Assembly: GCA_016296635.1 (NCBI GenBank)
Contig: JAEDIZ010000016.1
Span: 1-27,517 of the forward strand
Source of the DNA: Oscillospiraceae bacterium
GTDB lineage: Bacteria; Bacillota; Clostridia; Oscillospirales; Oscillospiraceae
Direction: 5' to 3'
Length of the DNA: 27,517 bases
Both the position numbers and the translations under genes were made by a program. This document shows positions 14,695 to 23,859 of the stretch, one piece after another. The notes under the pieces were generated by a model. That model was not told where the DNA came from, ran no database searches, and saw only the letters and a list, made by a program, of their open reading frames with translations. Position 1 is the stretch's first letter; each line of letters starts with the position of its first letter.

Positions 14695-15969
14695 ATGAGT
14701 AATTGCGCTATCGTTGGGATCAACTGGGGTGACGAAGGCAAAGGCCGCATGGTCGACCTGATTGCCAAGGAATATGATGTTGTCTGCCGCTATCAGGGCG
14801 GAAATAATGCCGGTCATACTGTTGTGAATGAATATGGCAAATTTGCGCTGCATTTGATTCCCTCCGGCATCTTCCTTCCCGGCGTTGTGAATATTCTCGG
14901 CAACGGCGTTGTCATCGATCTTGAAAATCTTTGGGGCGAAATCGAGAGCCTTCAGAAGGCCGGCATCTCCATCACACCTGAAAACTTTAAGATTTCTGAC
15001 CGGGCTACCATCGTTTTCCCCTATCACCGTGCACTTGACGGTCTAGAGGAAGCAAGACTCAAGGACAAAAAATATGGCTCTACGTTGCGCGGCATTGCGC
15101 CGGTCTACTCCGACAAATATCAGAAAAAGACCGTTATGATGGGCGAACTGAAATATCCGGATTACCTTGCAAAGCATCTTGCAGGCATTTTGGAGTGGAA
15201 GAATCTCACCATTCAGAAAGTGTACGGCGCTGAACCCTACAAGCTTGATGAGCTGCTTGACTGGTGCAAGACCTACGGCGAGAAGCTGTCTCCTTTCCTC
15301 TGCGATACCGGCAAGTTCCTCTATGAGGCAGAAAAAGCCGGCAAAAACATCATGTTTGAAGCACAGCTCGGCGCTTTGCGCGATATCGATTTCGGCATCT
15401 TCCCGTACACCTCTTCCTCTTCCTCCATCGCAGGCTACGCCTGCCTCGGTGCAGGGATCCCCGGCAGCAAGGTTGACCGCACCATCGGCATCGTAAAGGC
15501 TTATTCCACCTGCGTCGGTGAAGGCCCCTTTACCTGCGAATGGTTCGGCGAGGAAGCAGAAAAGCTCCGTGAAGCAGGCGGCGAGTACGGCGCTTCCACC
15601 GGTCGTCCACGTCGAGTCGGCCCCTTTGATGTTGTTGCAACCCGTTACGGCTGCCGCATTCAGGGCGCAACCGAAGTTGCTCTCACAAAAATGGATGTAC
15701 TGTCCTACATGAAGGAGATTCCCATTTGTGAGCAGTATGAGCTGAACGGCGAAAAGACCGATGATTTCCCCTTCCCCGCCGTCATCAATGAAGCCAAGCC
15801 GGTACTCACCTCCATGCCCGGCTGGAACTGTGACATTTCCGGTATCCGCAAGTATGAGGATCTGCCCGTTGAAGCACGCAACTATGTGGAGTACATCGAA
15901 AAACAGATTGGCTGCCGCATCAGCTATGTTTCCGTCGGTGCCGCCCGTGATGAGATCATCTACCGTTGA
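14695..15969 (+). CDS. purA: Adenylosuccinate synthetase
   Basis: A 424-residue enzyme that joins IMP and aspartate with GTP to give adenylosuccinate, the first step from IMP to AMP. The start at 14695 (MSNCAIVGINWGDEGKG) follows AAAGGAG. WGDEGKG at 11-17 places the catalytic Asp at 13, and NAGHTV places the catalytic His at 41, the same numbers as in E. coli. STGRPRRVGPFDVVATRYG is the IMP/aspartate loop region. Some segments differ from the Bacillus/E. coli type: FEAQLGALRDIDFGIFPYTSS in place of the FEGAQG-type loop, and STLRGIAPVYSDKY in place of GIGPAY. It therefore seems to belong to a divergent bacterial clade, with active-site residues kept. purB follows after 8 bases. Confidence 0.95.
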   Translation: MSNCAIVGINWGDEGKGRMVDLIAKEYDVVCRYQGGNNAGHTVVNEYGKFALHLIPSGIFLPGVVNILGNGVVIDLENLWGEIESLQKAGISITPENFKISDRATIVFPYHRALDGLEEARLKDKKYGSTLRGIAPVYSDKYQKKTVMMGELKYPDYLAKHLAGILEWKNLTIQKVYGAEPYKLDELLDWCKTYGEKLSPFLCDTGKFLYEAEKAGKNIMFEAQLGALRDIDFGIFPYTSSSSSIAGYACLGAGIPGSKVDRTIGIVKAYSTCVGEGPFTCEWFGEEAEKLREAGGEYGASTGRPRRVGPFDVVATRYGCRIQGATEVALTKMDVLSYMKEIPICEQYELNGEKTDDFPFPAVINEAKPVLTSMPGWNCDISGIRKYEDLPVEARNYVEYIEKQIGCRISYVSVGAARDEIIYR

Positions 15970-15977
15970 GGAGTGCT

Positions 15978-17393
15978 ATGAAAGAGATATTTGAGAGCCC
16001 GCTGGCAGGGCGTTATGCCTCAAAATATATGCTGCATCTGTTCTCCCCGGATATGCGCTTCGGTACCTGGCGGAAGCTGTGGGTCTCTTTGGCGCAGGCG
16101 CAGCACGATCTCGGTCTGCCCGTCACACAGGAGCAGGTCGAGGAACTTCGGGCAAATCTCTCTCCGATTGACTATGATTTCGTCGCAAAGAAAGAAGCGG
16201 AGCTTCGTCATGATGTCATGGCGCATATCCACGCCTTCGGTGAAGCAGCGCCCGGCGCAAGAGCCATTATCCATCTCGGCGCCACCAGCTGCTACGTCAC
16301 TGATAATGCGGATCTGATTCTCTACCGAGACGGTCTGCGCTATCTCAAATCGCAGCTGGAAACCGTTATGCTGAATCTGTGTGACTTTGCGGATCAGTAT
16401 GCCGCCATGCCATGTCTTGGCTACACACACTATCAGCCCGCGCAGCTCGTGACCGTTGGTAAGCGTGCGACGCTTTGGCTGCAGGATCTGATGCTCGATC
16501 TGGAAGAGCTGGACGATACGATTGATGCCATTCGCTTCCTCGGCTGCCGCGGCACCACCGGCACGGAAGCAAGCTTTGTTTCCCTTTTCGACGGCGATTC
16601 CACAAAAATTGATGAGATGAACCGCAAAATTGCCGCCGACTTCGGCTTCAGCCGGCTCTATGATGTCTGCGGCCAGACATATCCGAGAAAACTGGACAGT
16701 CGAATTCTTTCGGTACTTTCCTCCATTGCCCAGTCCGGCTGCAAATTTGCAACCGATCTTCGCCTTCTGCAGCATGACCGCCAGTTGGAAGAGCCCTTTG
16801 AAAAAACGCAGGTCGGCTCCTCCGCCATGGCTTACAAGCGCAATCCTATGCGTTCCGAGCGCATCTGCGCATTGGCAAAATACGTCATGTCTGACGCTCT
16901 GAATGCCCCTCTGACAGCCGCAACACAATGGTTGGAGCGAACGCTGGATGACTCCGCAAACCGCCGTCTAAGCCTTCCGGAAGCCTTTCTTGCTGTAGAT
17001 GGTATTCTCCGTCTTATGCAGAACATTACTTTCGGGCTTCATGTCAATGAAAAAATCGTTGCAAAATATGTTGCAGATTATCTGCCCTTCATTGCAACGG
17101 AAAATCTTCTGATGGCTGCAGTGAGACGCGGCGGTGACCGGCAGAATGTTCATGAAATCATCCGTGAAGCCTCTATGCGTGCAACTGAGCGTATGAAAAA
17201 CGGGGAAAGCTGGGATCTGATCGACGATCTGTCCAAAGAACCTGCTTTCGGCTTGAGCAAGGAGGAAATGCTTCTTGAGCTCTGCCCCGAAAACTATATT
17301 GGACGCTGCCCCGTGCAGGTCAAAGCCTTCACCGCAAAATGTCGTGAAATGTGTACAGATGCATCGTCCTGCATGGAAGCAATTTCACTCTGA
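15978..17393 (+). CDS. purB: Adenylosuccinate lyase
   Basis: A 471-residue fumarase/aspartase superfamily lyase that splits adenylosuccinate to AMP and fumarate and SAICAR to AICAR plus fumarate. The start at 15978 (MKEIFESPLAG) is preceded by GAGGAG overlapping the purA stop. Key elements are the catalytic histidine region GYTHYQPAQ (148-156), RGTTGTEASF (191-200), GQTYPRK (232-238), the flexible signature loop GSSAMAYKRNPMRSERI (280-296) and ERTLDDSANRR. The loop and its surroundings resemble human ADSL (SSAMPYKRNPMRSER) more than the shorter Bacillus PurB (about 430 residues, SSAMPHKRNP). It is followed by a strong terminator, so the operon is purA-purB only. Confidence 0.95.
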   Translation: MKEIFESPLAGRYASKYMLHLFSPDMRFGTWRKLWVSLAQAQHDLGLPVTQEQVEELRANLSPIDYDFVAKKEAELRHDVMAHIHAFGEAAPGARAIIHLGATSCYVTDNADLILYRDGLRYLKSQLETVMLNLCDFADQYAAMPCLGYTHYQPAQLVTVGKRATLWLQDLMLDLEELDDTIDAIRFLGCRGTTGTEASFVSLFDGDSTKIDEMNRKIAADFGFSRLYDVCGQTYPRKLDSRILSVLSSIAQSGCKFATDLRLLQHDRQLEEPFEKTQVGSSAMAYKRNPMRSERICALAKYVMSDALNAPLTAATQWLERTLDDSANRRLSLPEAFLAVDGILRLMQNITFGLHVNEKIVAKYVADYLPFIATENLLMAAVRRGGDRQNVHEIIREASMRATERMKNGESWDLIDDLSKEPAFGLSKEEMLLELCPENYIGRCPVQVKAFTAKCREMCTDASSCMEAISL

Positions 17394-17476
17394 TCATGCA
17401 AGCAGAACCTACATCTGAATGTTTCATTTCAGCTTGTGCTGACAAAACAGATTTAATCCCGCTTTAAAAATCAGGA

Positions 17477-17515
17477 AACCGGCACCGCAATTTTTGCGGT
17501 GCCGGTTCTGTTTTG
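17477..17515 (+). terminator. Intrinsic terminator after purB
   Basis: A 14-bp perfect stem AACCGGCACCGCAA/TTGCGGTGCCGGTT with a TTT loop, then CTGTTTT. It also lies downstream of the convergent pseudogene. Confidence 0.85.
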
Positions 17516-17556
17516 AGGATGAAAAACATTTATGCGAACCTGCTCATATTCAGCAT

Positions 17557-20012
17557 TCAGACGGCTGAAGAACCGTTCATCCAACAATTGAGGAAAGTGA
17601 CGGTCTGCGCTCTGGTGCAGCATGCATCCGGACTGAAGGTTGTTGCGGATGTACCCTCGGTAATTCCGTTTTCTACCGCCCACAAAACTGCATCATAGCA
17701 ATAGCTGTTCGCGGATACATCGGTAAAGGGCATTTGGACTGTCCCCGGGGTCGGGCTGACTGCTGCTCGCCACAGGAAGGTCACTGCCTGCGCTCTGGTA
17801 CAGAATGTGTCAGGGCTGAAATGCGTTGCGTCCGTTCCTTCTGTGATTTTATTTTCTGCTGCCCATCGTATTGCATCACAATAATATGCCTGCTCGGGAA
17901 CATCGGTAAATCCACTCTTGTTTTTTTCTGAAACGGAAGAAGCCCCATTTCCGAAGCCTTCGGAATGATCCGGAATACTTCGTCCGGAATTGCCCATGTC
18001 CTTAGACAACCGTAAATACAAATCAAGCGGAGAATACTGTCCGCGTGAGAAACTTGCTCGGGACGCAATACTTACAATGCAGTTATAAGCCGTGGTCTGG
18101 GAATAATCCGTTCTGTAATAGTGGGTTCCGGGGAAAACCAAGTCGGTTTCTACCTTATTGACTGATTATGTCGTTCTGCCCGGGTATTCGGCGCCGCCCA
18201 TCACAGCTACTTCGTCCTTCTCCCAGTACCAATGATCTTCGGCATATAACGCCGCTGCGGTTAATACCTTGTTTACTTCCAAAGTGCCTGCGGAGTCAAG
18301 AACAGAGCCGCCGATCATGCTGCGGTATCGGATGTAGTCCGAGTCGGCGCTGCCCGGCAGATTTCTAAGACTCACGGTCGAGCCGTTATTAAATAGGAAC
18401 CGATTACATTGGAAACTTCCATGTTGACCGTACTGTTCAGCGGCAGAGTCCTTTCACTGTTGAGGCTTTTGACCATGATTCCGCCGTCATCAGCAGGGCC
18501 GCCCAGTTCACTTTTCAGATACGCATAATCTGTCGATTCCCCATTGCTCTGCAACATATATGAAAGAAGCAGCGCATTGGCATCGCCGATCAGCAATGGG
18601 CTTGCATTTCCCCTCCAGCTGCCGCTGATTTCAGTTTTCATGGGCGCAGATGAGAAGGATTCATATGCTCTTCTTGAACCAATTTCGCTTGTGTTGACAG
18701 CAAGCTGATCCGAAAAGCTGATTTTTCCGAGATAAAGCTCTGTGTTTGTCAGATAGCAAAATCTCCCGCTTCCATTTAAGCAGTTCGTCTTTGCCTGCCC
18801 GATTTTGATGAGTGCATCGCAATAACAGTCAAGCATATCGGATTTCTGACCTTACGTGATAAAGGAAGACATACCCAGAACGTTTGCTGCAAAGCTTCCG
18901 TAGTGCCGGTTCTGATTGCCATTTCATTGCAGAATTGCGTAAGCGCGTCCGAAATCTGATATTCAAAAGCGTGCGTTAAGTAGAATACGAGGAAGATTGC
19001 ATCCATTCCTTCTTCTGAGGCCAGCAGATGCTTGCAATAGTTTTGAAACTGCTGTTCGACTTCAAGCGAAAAAGAGGCGCCTTTATTCACTTCCAACGCG
19101 GCCACCTTATATGTCAGAACATTGACTGCGTCCTCGGCGACCTGACTGATCAGGGCAGCCGTCAGCCCTTCCGAACCTGCCTCAAAAGCAGGGAAGTTTA
19201 AGCACTCAAAATTTTGAGTCTCGCGGATTTTTCCTGCTATATAGTCTGTAATCGTAGCCCGATAGCTGTTTACATTCCAGCTCAGACTTGACGGCAGAAA
19301 ATCTGAGGATAATACGAGATAGAGATCGAAAGAAGCAAAATCTGAAGGATCTTCGTCCTCGGCTGAATATGTAAGCCTGTATTATCCGTCAGCGAAAGCA
19401 TAGTGCAGAATGATCTTTGAATTATCGACGCCGTCCTTTGTCCGTGCATCTGCAGTCTTGTTCAGGCACCAGCTCTGCATGCCGTCCAGCAGCATGCCGT
19501 TATACTGCGTCATCAGACTCTCCATGCCAGTTTCAACATAGCGATACTCGAAATCATTCCAGGTGCTGTGATACATGATCGCCTTCTCTGCACGAGTGTT
19601 GAACTCTGCAGAAGCCTGCATCTGCGACATCTGTGCTGTAATATTATTCAGCTGCTTTTCCGTTGTTTCTAACTGCTCATTGATGATTTTGAGCTGCGTT
19701 TGGATATTTGCCAAAGCTTCGGCATTTTTGTCCTTGACAAGACCGATCAGCTTCAGAAAAGTCACACTGCCGTTTATGATGCCCAGGATTGTTCCCGAGG
19801 TTCTCGCAACGCTCACAAACTCGTTGAACATAGAAGAAACGATGTTTGCGGTTTTCTGATCCGGGAACACCGTCTGCAACTCGGAATCAGAATCCTTTAC
19901 GACCTGCATTGCGTTTTCCAGCTTGTTCACTTCATCGTTTGCCGCATATGTAACTGGGCAGATGCAGCTCATAAGTAATGATCAAAAACAGAGATAACAG
20001 TTTTCTTCTCAC
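17557..20012 (-). pseudogene. Decayed gene for a secreted SLH-domain surface protein
   Basis: Pieces in alternating frames join into one product of about 818 residues. It starts at GTG 20012 after GAGGT with RRKLLSLFLIIT, the basic and hydrophobic parts of a signal peptide. A frameshift near 19973-19990 separates this from the cleavage-like end VTYAA. Further lesions are an in-frame TAA (19382-19384), a probable 1-base loss near 18901 (RTGT then YGSFAANVLGM), a TAA (18852-18854), a probable 1-base loss in the T run 18391-18393 (SY then FNNGSTVSLRN), and a TAA (18166-18168). The N-terminal third is helical with a coiled coil (IQTQLKIINEQLETTEKQL). Two SLH repeats end the gene (about 17767-17910 and 17581-17727; FTDV...W...GITEG...FSP...TRAQ). 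Anchoring usually needs three SLH repeats. The middle part is unrecognised. Confidence 0.88.
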
Positions 20013-20141
20013 AATGCGACCTCAATTCAGAATAATATGATTCGGTTCAAAACAGATACTCGGCAATACGGAATGATTCTTTCAATCATCCTACTCGTAT
20101 GTTGAATAATTCAAAGGCATCTGCACCCGTTCATTCGTCTG

Positions 20142-20900
20142 TTACACCTTTTTCCATCGCTTAAGCGTCGGAAACAGCTGCAGACAATATGCTTTCATCT
20201 CTTCGTTGCTCATTCCCGCCTGCGCGCCAAACTGACTGCACATTTCAATGTACTCTTCCATTGAAACCTTATCGATGAATTCACCCTTATCGTAGCAGTA
20301 TTTGCAGTAATCGTGATTGATACTTCCGTCCTCGTCAGTACCGAGGACTTCCTCAGACTCCAACGGCATACCGCAGCTCTGACAAATTTTCAGCTCTGCT
20401 TTTTTTCTGATCGGCACCCAGATACCGCATTCATAATCGCTGCTCTGCGGATCTCCCTCCGAATAGATTTCCAACGTTGCCTTGCCGTTTGCATCGTACA
20501 TCTTGCCGGCCGTCGGATACCATTCCTGCCACACGGCGGTGTTCAGTGCCTGCAAAGACCCGGGCATCGGGCCTTTTGCTGTAAATACAGCCCAATCGCT
20601 TTCAGGGAAAGAATAGAGCGACAGTCCCTCCGGAATTTCTCCACCCTTATATTCTCCTGCGATCCAATAGGCAAAACCGTGTTCGCTTTCCGCGCAGATA
20701 GCATATTTCCCGACCTGATTGACAAGAATTGCCTTTTCAACTGCATTCTGCGGCTGCATCGTCTGCCACAGATGAGCGTACTTTCCGGCGTATTCCTCAC
20801 CCCAGAATTTCGGGCACTTTTCGTATCCTTCGTCAGGAGCAATTTCGGTGAAATAGCCGATCAGCGTTATATCTTTTTTGTGTTCATAAGATACATTCAT
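20142..20900 (-). CDS. GyrI-like effector-binding domain protein with C-terminal zinc ribbon
   Basis: A 252-residue cytoplasmic protein. The start at 20900 follows AAGGAG by 7 bases. Residues 1 to about 165 look like an AraC effector-binding/GyrI-like domain: the beta-rich start MNVSYEHKKDITLIGYFTEI, then YAYWIAGEY-like FAYWIAGEYKGG, LSLYSFPESDWAVFTAKGPMPGSL and a C-terminal ECGIWVPI strand. Residues 173-202 hold a zinc ribbon with CxxC pairs C173/C176 and C199/C202 (CQSCGMPLES... and YCKYC). A helical tail ends the protein. GyrI-like domains bind small hydrophobic molecules; the zinc ribbon may bind nucleic acid or protein. The role is unknown. It lies 81 bases downstream of the glycoside hydrolase-like gene and may be co-transcribed with it. 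Confidence 0.87.
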   Translation of the reverse strand: MNVSYEHKKDITLIGYFTEIAPDEGYEKCPKFWGEEYAGKYAHLWQTMQPQNAVEKAILVNQVGKYAICAESEHGFAYWIAGEYKGGEIPEGLSLYSFPESDWAVFTAKGPMPGSLQALNTAVWQEWYPTAGKMYDANGKATLEIYSEGDPQSSDYECGIWVPIRKKAELKICQSCGMPLESEEVLGTDEDGSINHDYCKYCYDKGEFIDKVSMEEYIEMCSQFGAQAGMSNEEMKAYCLQLFPTLKRWKKV

Positions 20901-20981
20901 GTTATTACTCCTTATTCAGGTTATCTGCCGTAATCTGAAATACCGCGTGAAATATCCATTCCGTTTCAGACACTCACCGCG

Positions 20982-22829
20982 TTATTCTTTGTACTTTTCA
21001 GCGACGCGCGCTTCATTCTCCGCAATCGCTTCGGCCGTAGGAATCCCCAAGCAGTCAAACGCCGGCTTTAGAATATCCATCTTCTTCAGACTGCAAAGTG
21101 CCTGCCATGCCATGAAGCCGTCAAAGATGCCGCCCTCCTGCAAAGCAAGGATCTCTCCGCCGACCTCAACCGGGCCGTAGGTATTATACGGCGTACGAAT
21201 GGCGTCATAGGCCTGAATCCAGGTACGAACCTTGGCAGGACTCGGCGTTTCCTCCTGACGTTTTGCAGCCTTCTGCGACCAGCCGAGCACCGTATCATAA
21301 GGATAGAGCCAGGGCTTATAGTCACCGTTCTGACTGAAGTGGTCGGGATACGGCATACCACTGATGACATCAACGATATTGCTGATTGCGGGCCAGTACT
21401 GACCGTAGGCAGCGACATAGGAACCGTTGGTTTCGCCGAAAACATCCGCGCCGACATAGACGCCAGCGTCATGCAGTTTGTCTGTAGCGTACATCAGGAA
21501 ACGCTGAATGGCCTGCGCTTTGGTTTCATCGTATAGATTATGATAGTCGATGGTACCGTTTGCTTCATAGTCCCACGTACCGTCGGGGAAACGCACATAG
21601 TCGAACTGGATCTCATCAAAGCCCATCGTCTTGACGGCATCCAGCGCCAGTGCCACCTTATACTCCCATACATAGCGGCAGAATGCGCTCGGCCAGTAAG
21701 AGTTTGCAACCCAAAGCGGATCTCCCTTTGTATCGGAGATAGCATATTCCGGGTGATCGGTAACAAAGAAGGAGTCATTGAAAACAGTCAAACGGCCGAT
21801 AGCATAGAAACCGGCATCTTTGATTTTTCGAATTACCTCCTGATAATCATCCGGATCATTGTTCGCATACTGATAGGCTGTCGGCGAATACTCCAGATAG
21901 ACATCCGACTCATAGCCGACAGAGGTACCGTCAATGATATTGACAACAAACGCATTGATATTGGTTGTTTTGGCATATTCAATATACTTATCAATATTTG
22001 CCAGTACAAGCGGATCGCAGGTCAGATACAGTGCGTAGACCTTGTCCGGCATAGGATTATCCGGATAGTATGCTTTTTCACGCGGATAATAGTCCAGCGT
22101 TGCGGCATCACCGCCGCCCCAGCGGTCTTCACGGCCGGAGTGGATCATGTAAACGCCGAACCGGTCATAGATCTCCATGGCCTCTTCCAGCGTATCCGCC
22201 GTATACTCACCGCTGATATAGCCCGTCTCATCGCCATAGGAAACCTTGTACAGGTGAACAACGCCGTTTGTCAGATAATCGTAGCCGAGCACGCTCAGCT
22301 CCGTTCCCTGCTCTGCGAGATTTCCGAGCTGGATTCCCTCTGCCGACAAGCAAAGATTCTGCGGAGTACGAACATAGATGGTTTTTTCCTGCACTACCTT
22401 GTCCTGACTGTCTGTCAGATTCTCCTGCGCAACATAACCGTACTGCAGATCGGCGAAATATGACAAATAATAGGTCGTATCATTCTTTTTGAAGGAATCT
22501 TCTCTTGAAAAGGTGACCGCTTCCCCACGCACCGCATTTCCGGTTTCATTGAGTTTTTTATCATAAATCGGAATTGTGGGCGATGCGGAGCAAAGAAATC
22601 CCTTTTCATACTGGCTTCCTTCTTCTTTGACCGCCTGACCGGAAGACGCTCTGTCTTCTTTCCAGCCTGAAATCACACAGATAAAAAGAATCAGCGCGAT
22701 CAGAACAAGCACGGCAAACATCACAAGCCATGTATTTTTCCGGAGAAAAAGAGTTATCTTGTCCTTGTGCAAAGCTGAACGGGCCTTTTGCACATTACTG
22801 TTTATGCGTCGAACAGTTTTTTTCTTCAT
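20982..22829 (-). CDS. Membrane-anchored putative glycoside hydrolase (DUF4015-type) with SH3-like N-terminal region
   Basis: A 615-residue protein. A basic cytoplasmic N-terminus (1-30) is followed by one membrane segment (about 34-55, LVMFAVLVLIALILFICVI). Residues of about 75-210 look like two SH3-like repeats (each ending with a GYV or GYI segment). Residues of about 264-590 form a TIM-barrel domain of the DUF4015/putative glycosyl hydrolase type: YALYLTCDP, NAFVVNIIDG, YAIGRLTVFND, GFDEIQFDYVRFPDG (403-417), YVGADVFGE (458-466) and FDGFMAWQA. Asp410 and Glu466 are good candidates for catalytic residues by position at strand ends. The substrate is unknown; SH3-like modules often bind the cell wall, so a wall glycan is a reasonable guess. 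It has its own promoter. Confidence 0.88.
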   Translation of the reverse strand: MKKKTVRRINSNVQKARSALHKDKITLFLRKNTWLVMFAVLVLIALILFICVISGWKEDRASSGQAVKEEGSQYEKGFLCSASPTIPIYDKKLNETGNAVRGEAVTFSREDSFKKNDTTYYLSYFADLQYGYVAQENLTDSQDKVVQEKTIYVRTPQNLCLSAEGIQLGNLAEQGTELSVLGYDYLTNGVVHLYKVSYGDETGYISGEYTADTLEEAMEIYDRFGVYMIHSGREDRWGGGDAATLDYYPREKAYYPDNPMPDKVYALYLTCDPLVLANIDKYIEYAKTTNINAFVVNIIDGTSVGYESDVYLEYSPTAYQYANNDPDDYQEVIRKIKDAGFYAIGRLTVFNDSFFVTDHPEYAISDTKGDPLWVANSYWPSAFCRYVWEYKVALALDAVKTMGFDEIQFDYVRFPDGTWDYEANGTIDYHNLYDETKAQAIQRFLMYATDKLHDAGVYVGADVFGETNGSYVAAYGQYWPAISNIVDVISGMPYPDHFSQNGDYKPWLYPYDTVLGWSQKAAKRQEETPSPAKVRTWIQAYDAIRTPYNTYGPVEVGGEILALQEGGIFDGFMAWQALCSLKKMDILKPAFDCLGIPTAEAIAENEARVAEKYKE

Positions 22830-22857
22830 ACAGCTTCCCTACCTTTTCATTCAAAAC

Positions 22858-22886
22858 ATTATACAACAGCTTTTTCAAATTTTCCA
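22858..22886 (-). promoter_or_regulatory. Promoter for the DUF4015 gene
   Basis: On the minus strand TGGAAA (22881-22886) and a perfect TATAAT (22858-22863) are spaced by 17 bases, with the -10 28 bases from the start codon. Confidence 0.75.
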
Positions 22887-23105
22887 CCCTATTTGTAACT
22901 TAATTGTCATTTTCCGTAGGATTTCTGTTTGTTTTTACTGTTTGCCGCATTTTTCTTTCAATTTTTCAGCTTTTTTCTCGGATTCTTTTGTGAAGCTTGG
23001 TTATGTCAACCTGTTGAATTCATTCATAAGCGAAAATAATTACTCTTTTCTTTCGATTTAATGTGTGATATCATATCGAAAACCATATAGAAAGCAGGTT
23101 TGAAT
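22887..23105. other. AT-rich intergenic region without a recognised gene
   Basis: Together with the promoter to its left this is a 276-base divergent gap. It is T-rich on the plus strand. It must contain the promoter of the DUF554 gene, but I saw no convincing -35/-10 pair, only a loose TATCAT-type -10 about 30 bases before the start. No RNA gene or repeat was recognised. Confidence 0.5.
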
Positions 23106-23807
23106 ATGCTCGGTGTCATAGTAAACACGGCTGCAGTTTTGCTTGGCAGCACCGTTGGTCTTCTTTTTAAAAAAGGCATACCGCAAAAAATCGCCTCTGA
23201 AATCATGACTGCCATCGGCCTATGCACGATCTATATCGGGATCGACGGAGCTTTGGCGGGAAACAATCCATTGGTTCTGATTCTGTGTATGGTGTTCGGT
23301 ACGGCCGTTGGAACACTGATCGACATAGATAAACGTCTGACACAGCTCGGAGCAATCCTTGAAAGGAAGTTCAAGCGTGCAGACGGCAAAGTTACCATTG
23401 TGGAAGGATTTGTTTCCGCATCTCTTCTGTTTTGTGTTGGTGCAATGACAATCGTCGGCTCCCTCAATGCAGGCTTACTTGGCGATAATCAGATGCTTTT
23501 TACAAAATCCCTGTTGGATCTAATCTCTTCCTGCATGCTCTCTGTAACCCTCGGTATTGGCGTTATGTTCGCAGCTGCATTCGTCTTTGTCTTTCAGGGT
23601 GCAATCGTTTTGCTGTCACAGCTGTTGGCGCCCGTCCTGAATACAAGTGCAATCGCAGAAATCACCTGTGCCGGATCCCTCATGATCATCGCTATCGGAC
23701 TGAATCTGCTGGGCATTACAAAATTAAAAGTTGCCAATATGCTGCCTGCTCTGCTCTTTGCGCCTCTGTTCGTATGGTTATTTACTCTGCTTCCCATTCA
23801 GCTGTAA
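23106..23807 (+). CDS. DUF554 family membrane protein (YdfK-like)
   Basis: A 233-residue polytopic membrane protein of the DUF554 family. The start at 23106 (MLGVIVNTAAVLLGSTVG) lies about 7 bases after AGCAGG; a TTG two codons earlier is possible but too close to that site. Roughly six to seven hydrophobic segments are present. Family marks are N-terminal GVIVNTAAVLLGSTVGLLF, GLCTIYIGIDGAL, IVEGFVSASLLFCVGAMTIVGSLNAGL and the C-terminal GSLMIIAIGLNLLGITKLKVANMLPAL. A transport role is assumed for the family but no substrate is established. It is monocistronic and ends at a strong bidirectional terminator. Confidence 0.93.
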   Translation: MLGVIVNTAAVLLGSTVGLLFKKGIPQKIASEIMTAIGLCTIYIGIDGALAGNNPLVLILCMVFGTAVGTLIDIDKRLTQLGAILERKFKRADGKVTIVEGFVSASLLFCVGAMTIVGSLNAGLLGDNQMLFTKSLLDLISSCMLSVTLGIGVMFAAAFVFVFQGAIVLLSQLLAPVLNTSAIAEITCAGSLMIIAIGLNLLGITKLKVANMLPALLFAPLFVWLFTLLPIQL

Positions 23808-23812
23808 CCCAT

Positions 23813-23851
23813 AAAAAAACGGCGTTCCGAAAATTCGGAACGCCGTTTTTT
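23813..23851. terminator. Bidirectional terminator between DUF554 and permease genes
   Basis: An 11-bp perfect stem CGGCGTTCCGA/TCGGAACGCCG with an AAAT loop, flanked by A7 on the left and T6 on the right. Confidence 0.92.
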
Positions 23852-23859
23852 ACAGAATG

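Noticed and set aside
18891..18903. Programmed frameshifting in the SLH gene
   Set aside because: There is no slippery heptamer with a following structure, and at least five further lesions would remain.
17557..20012. Several independent small genes instead of one broken gene
   Set aside because: Translation across each stop or frameshift gives continuous, sensible protein from signal peptide to SLH repeats, and the internal pieces have no ribosome sites.
20072..20091. Hairpin downstream of the zinc-ribbon gene as a terminator
   Set aside because: The inverted repeat (about 8 bp with a bulge) is not followed by a T run on either strand.
21540..22463. A 307-codon open frame on the plus strand, rich in Ile and Arg
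   Set aside because: It is antisense to the glycoside hydrolase-like gene, whose reading frame is well supported.
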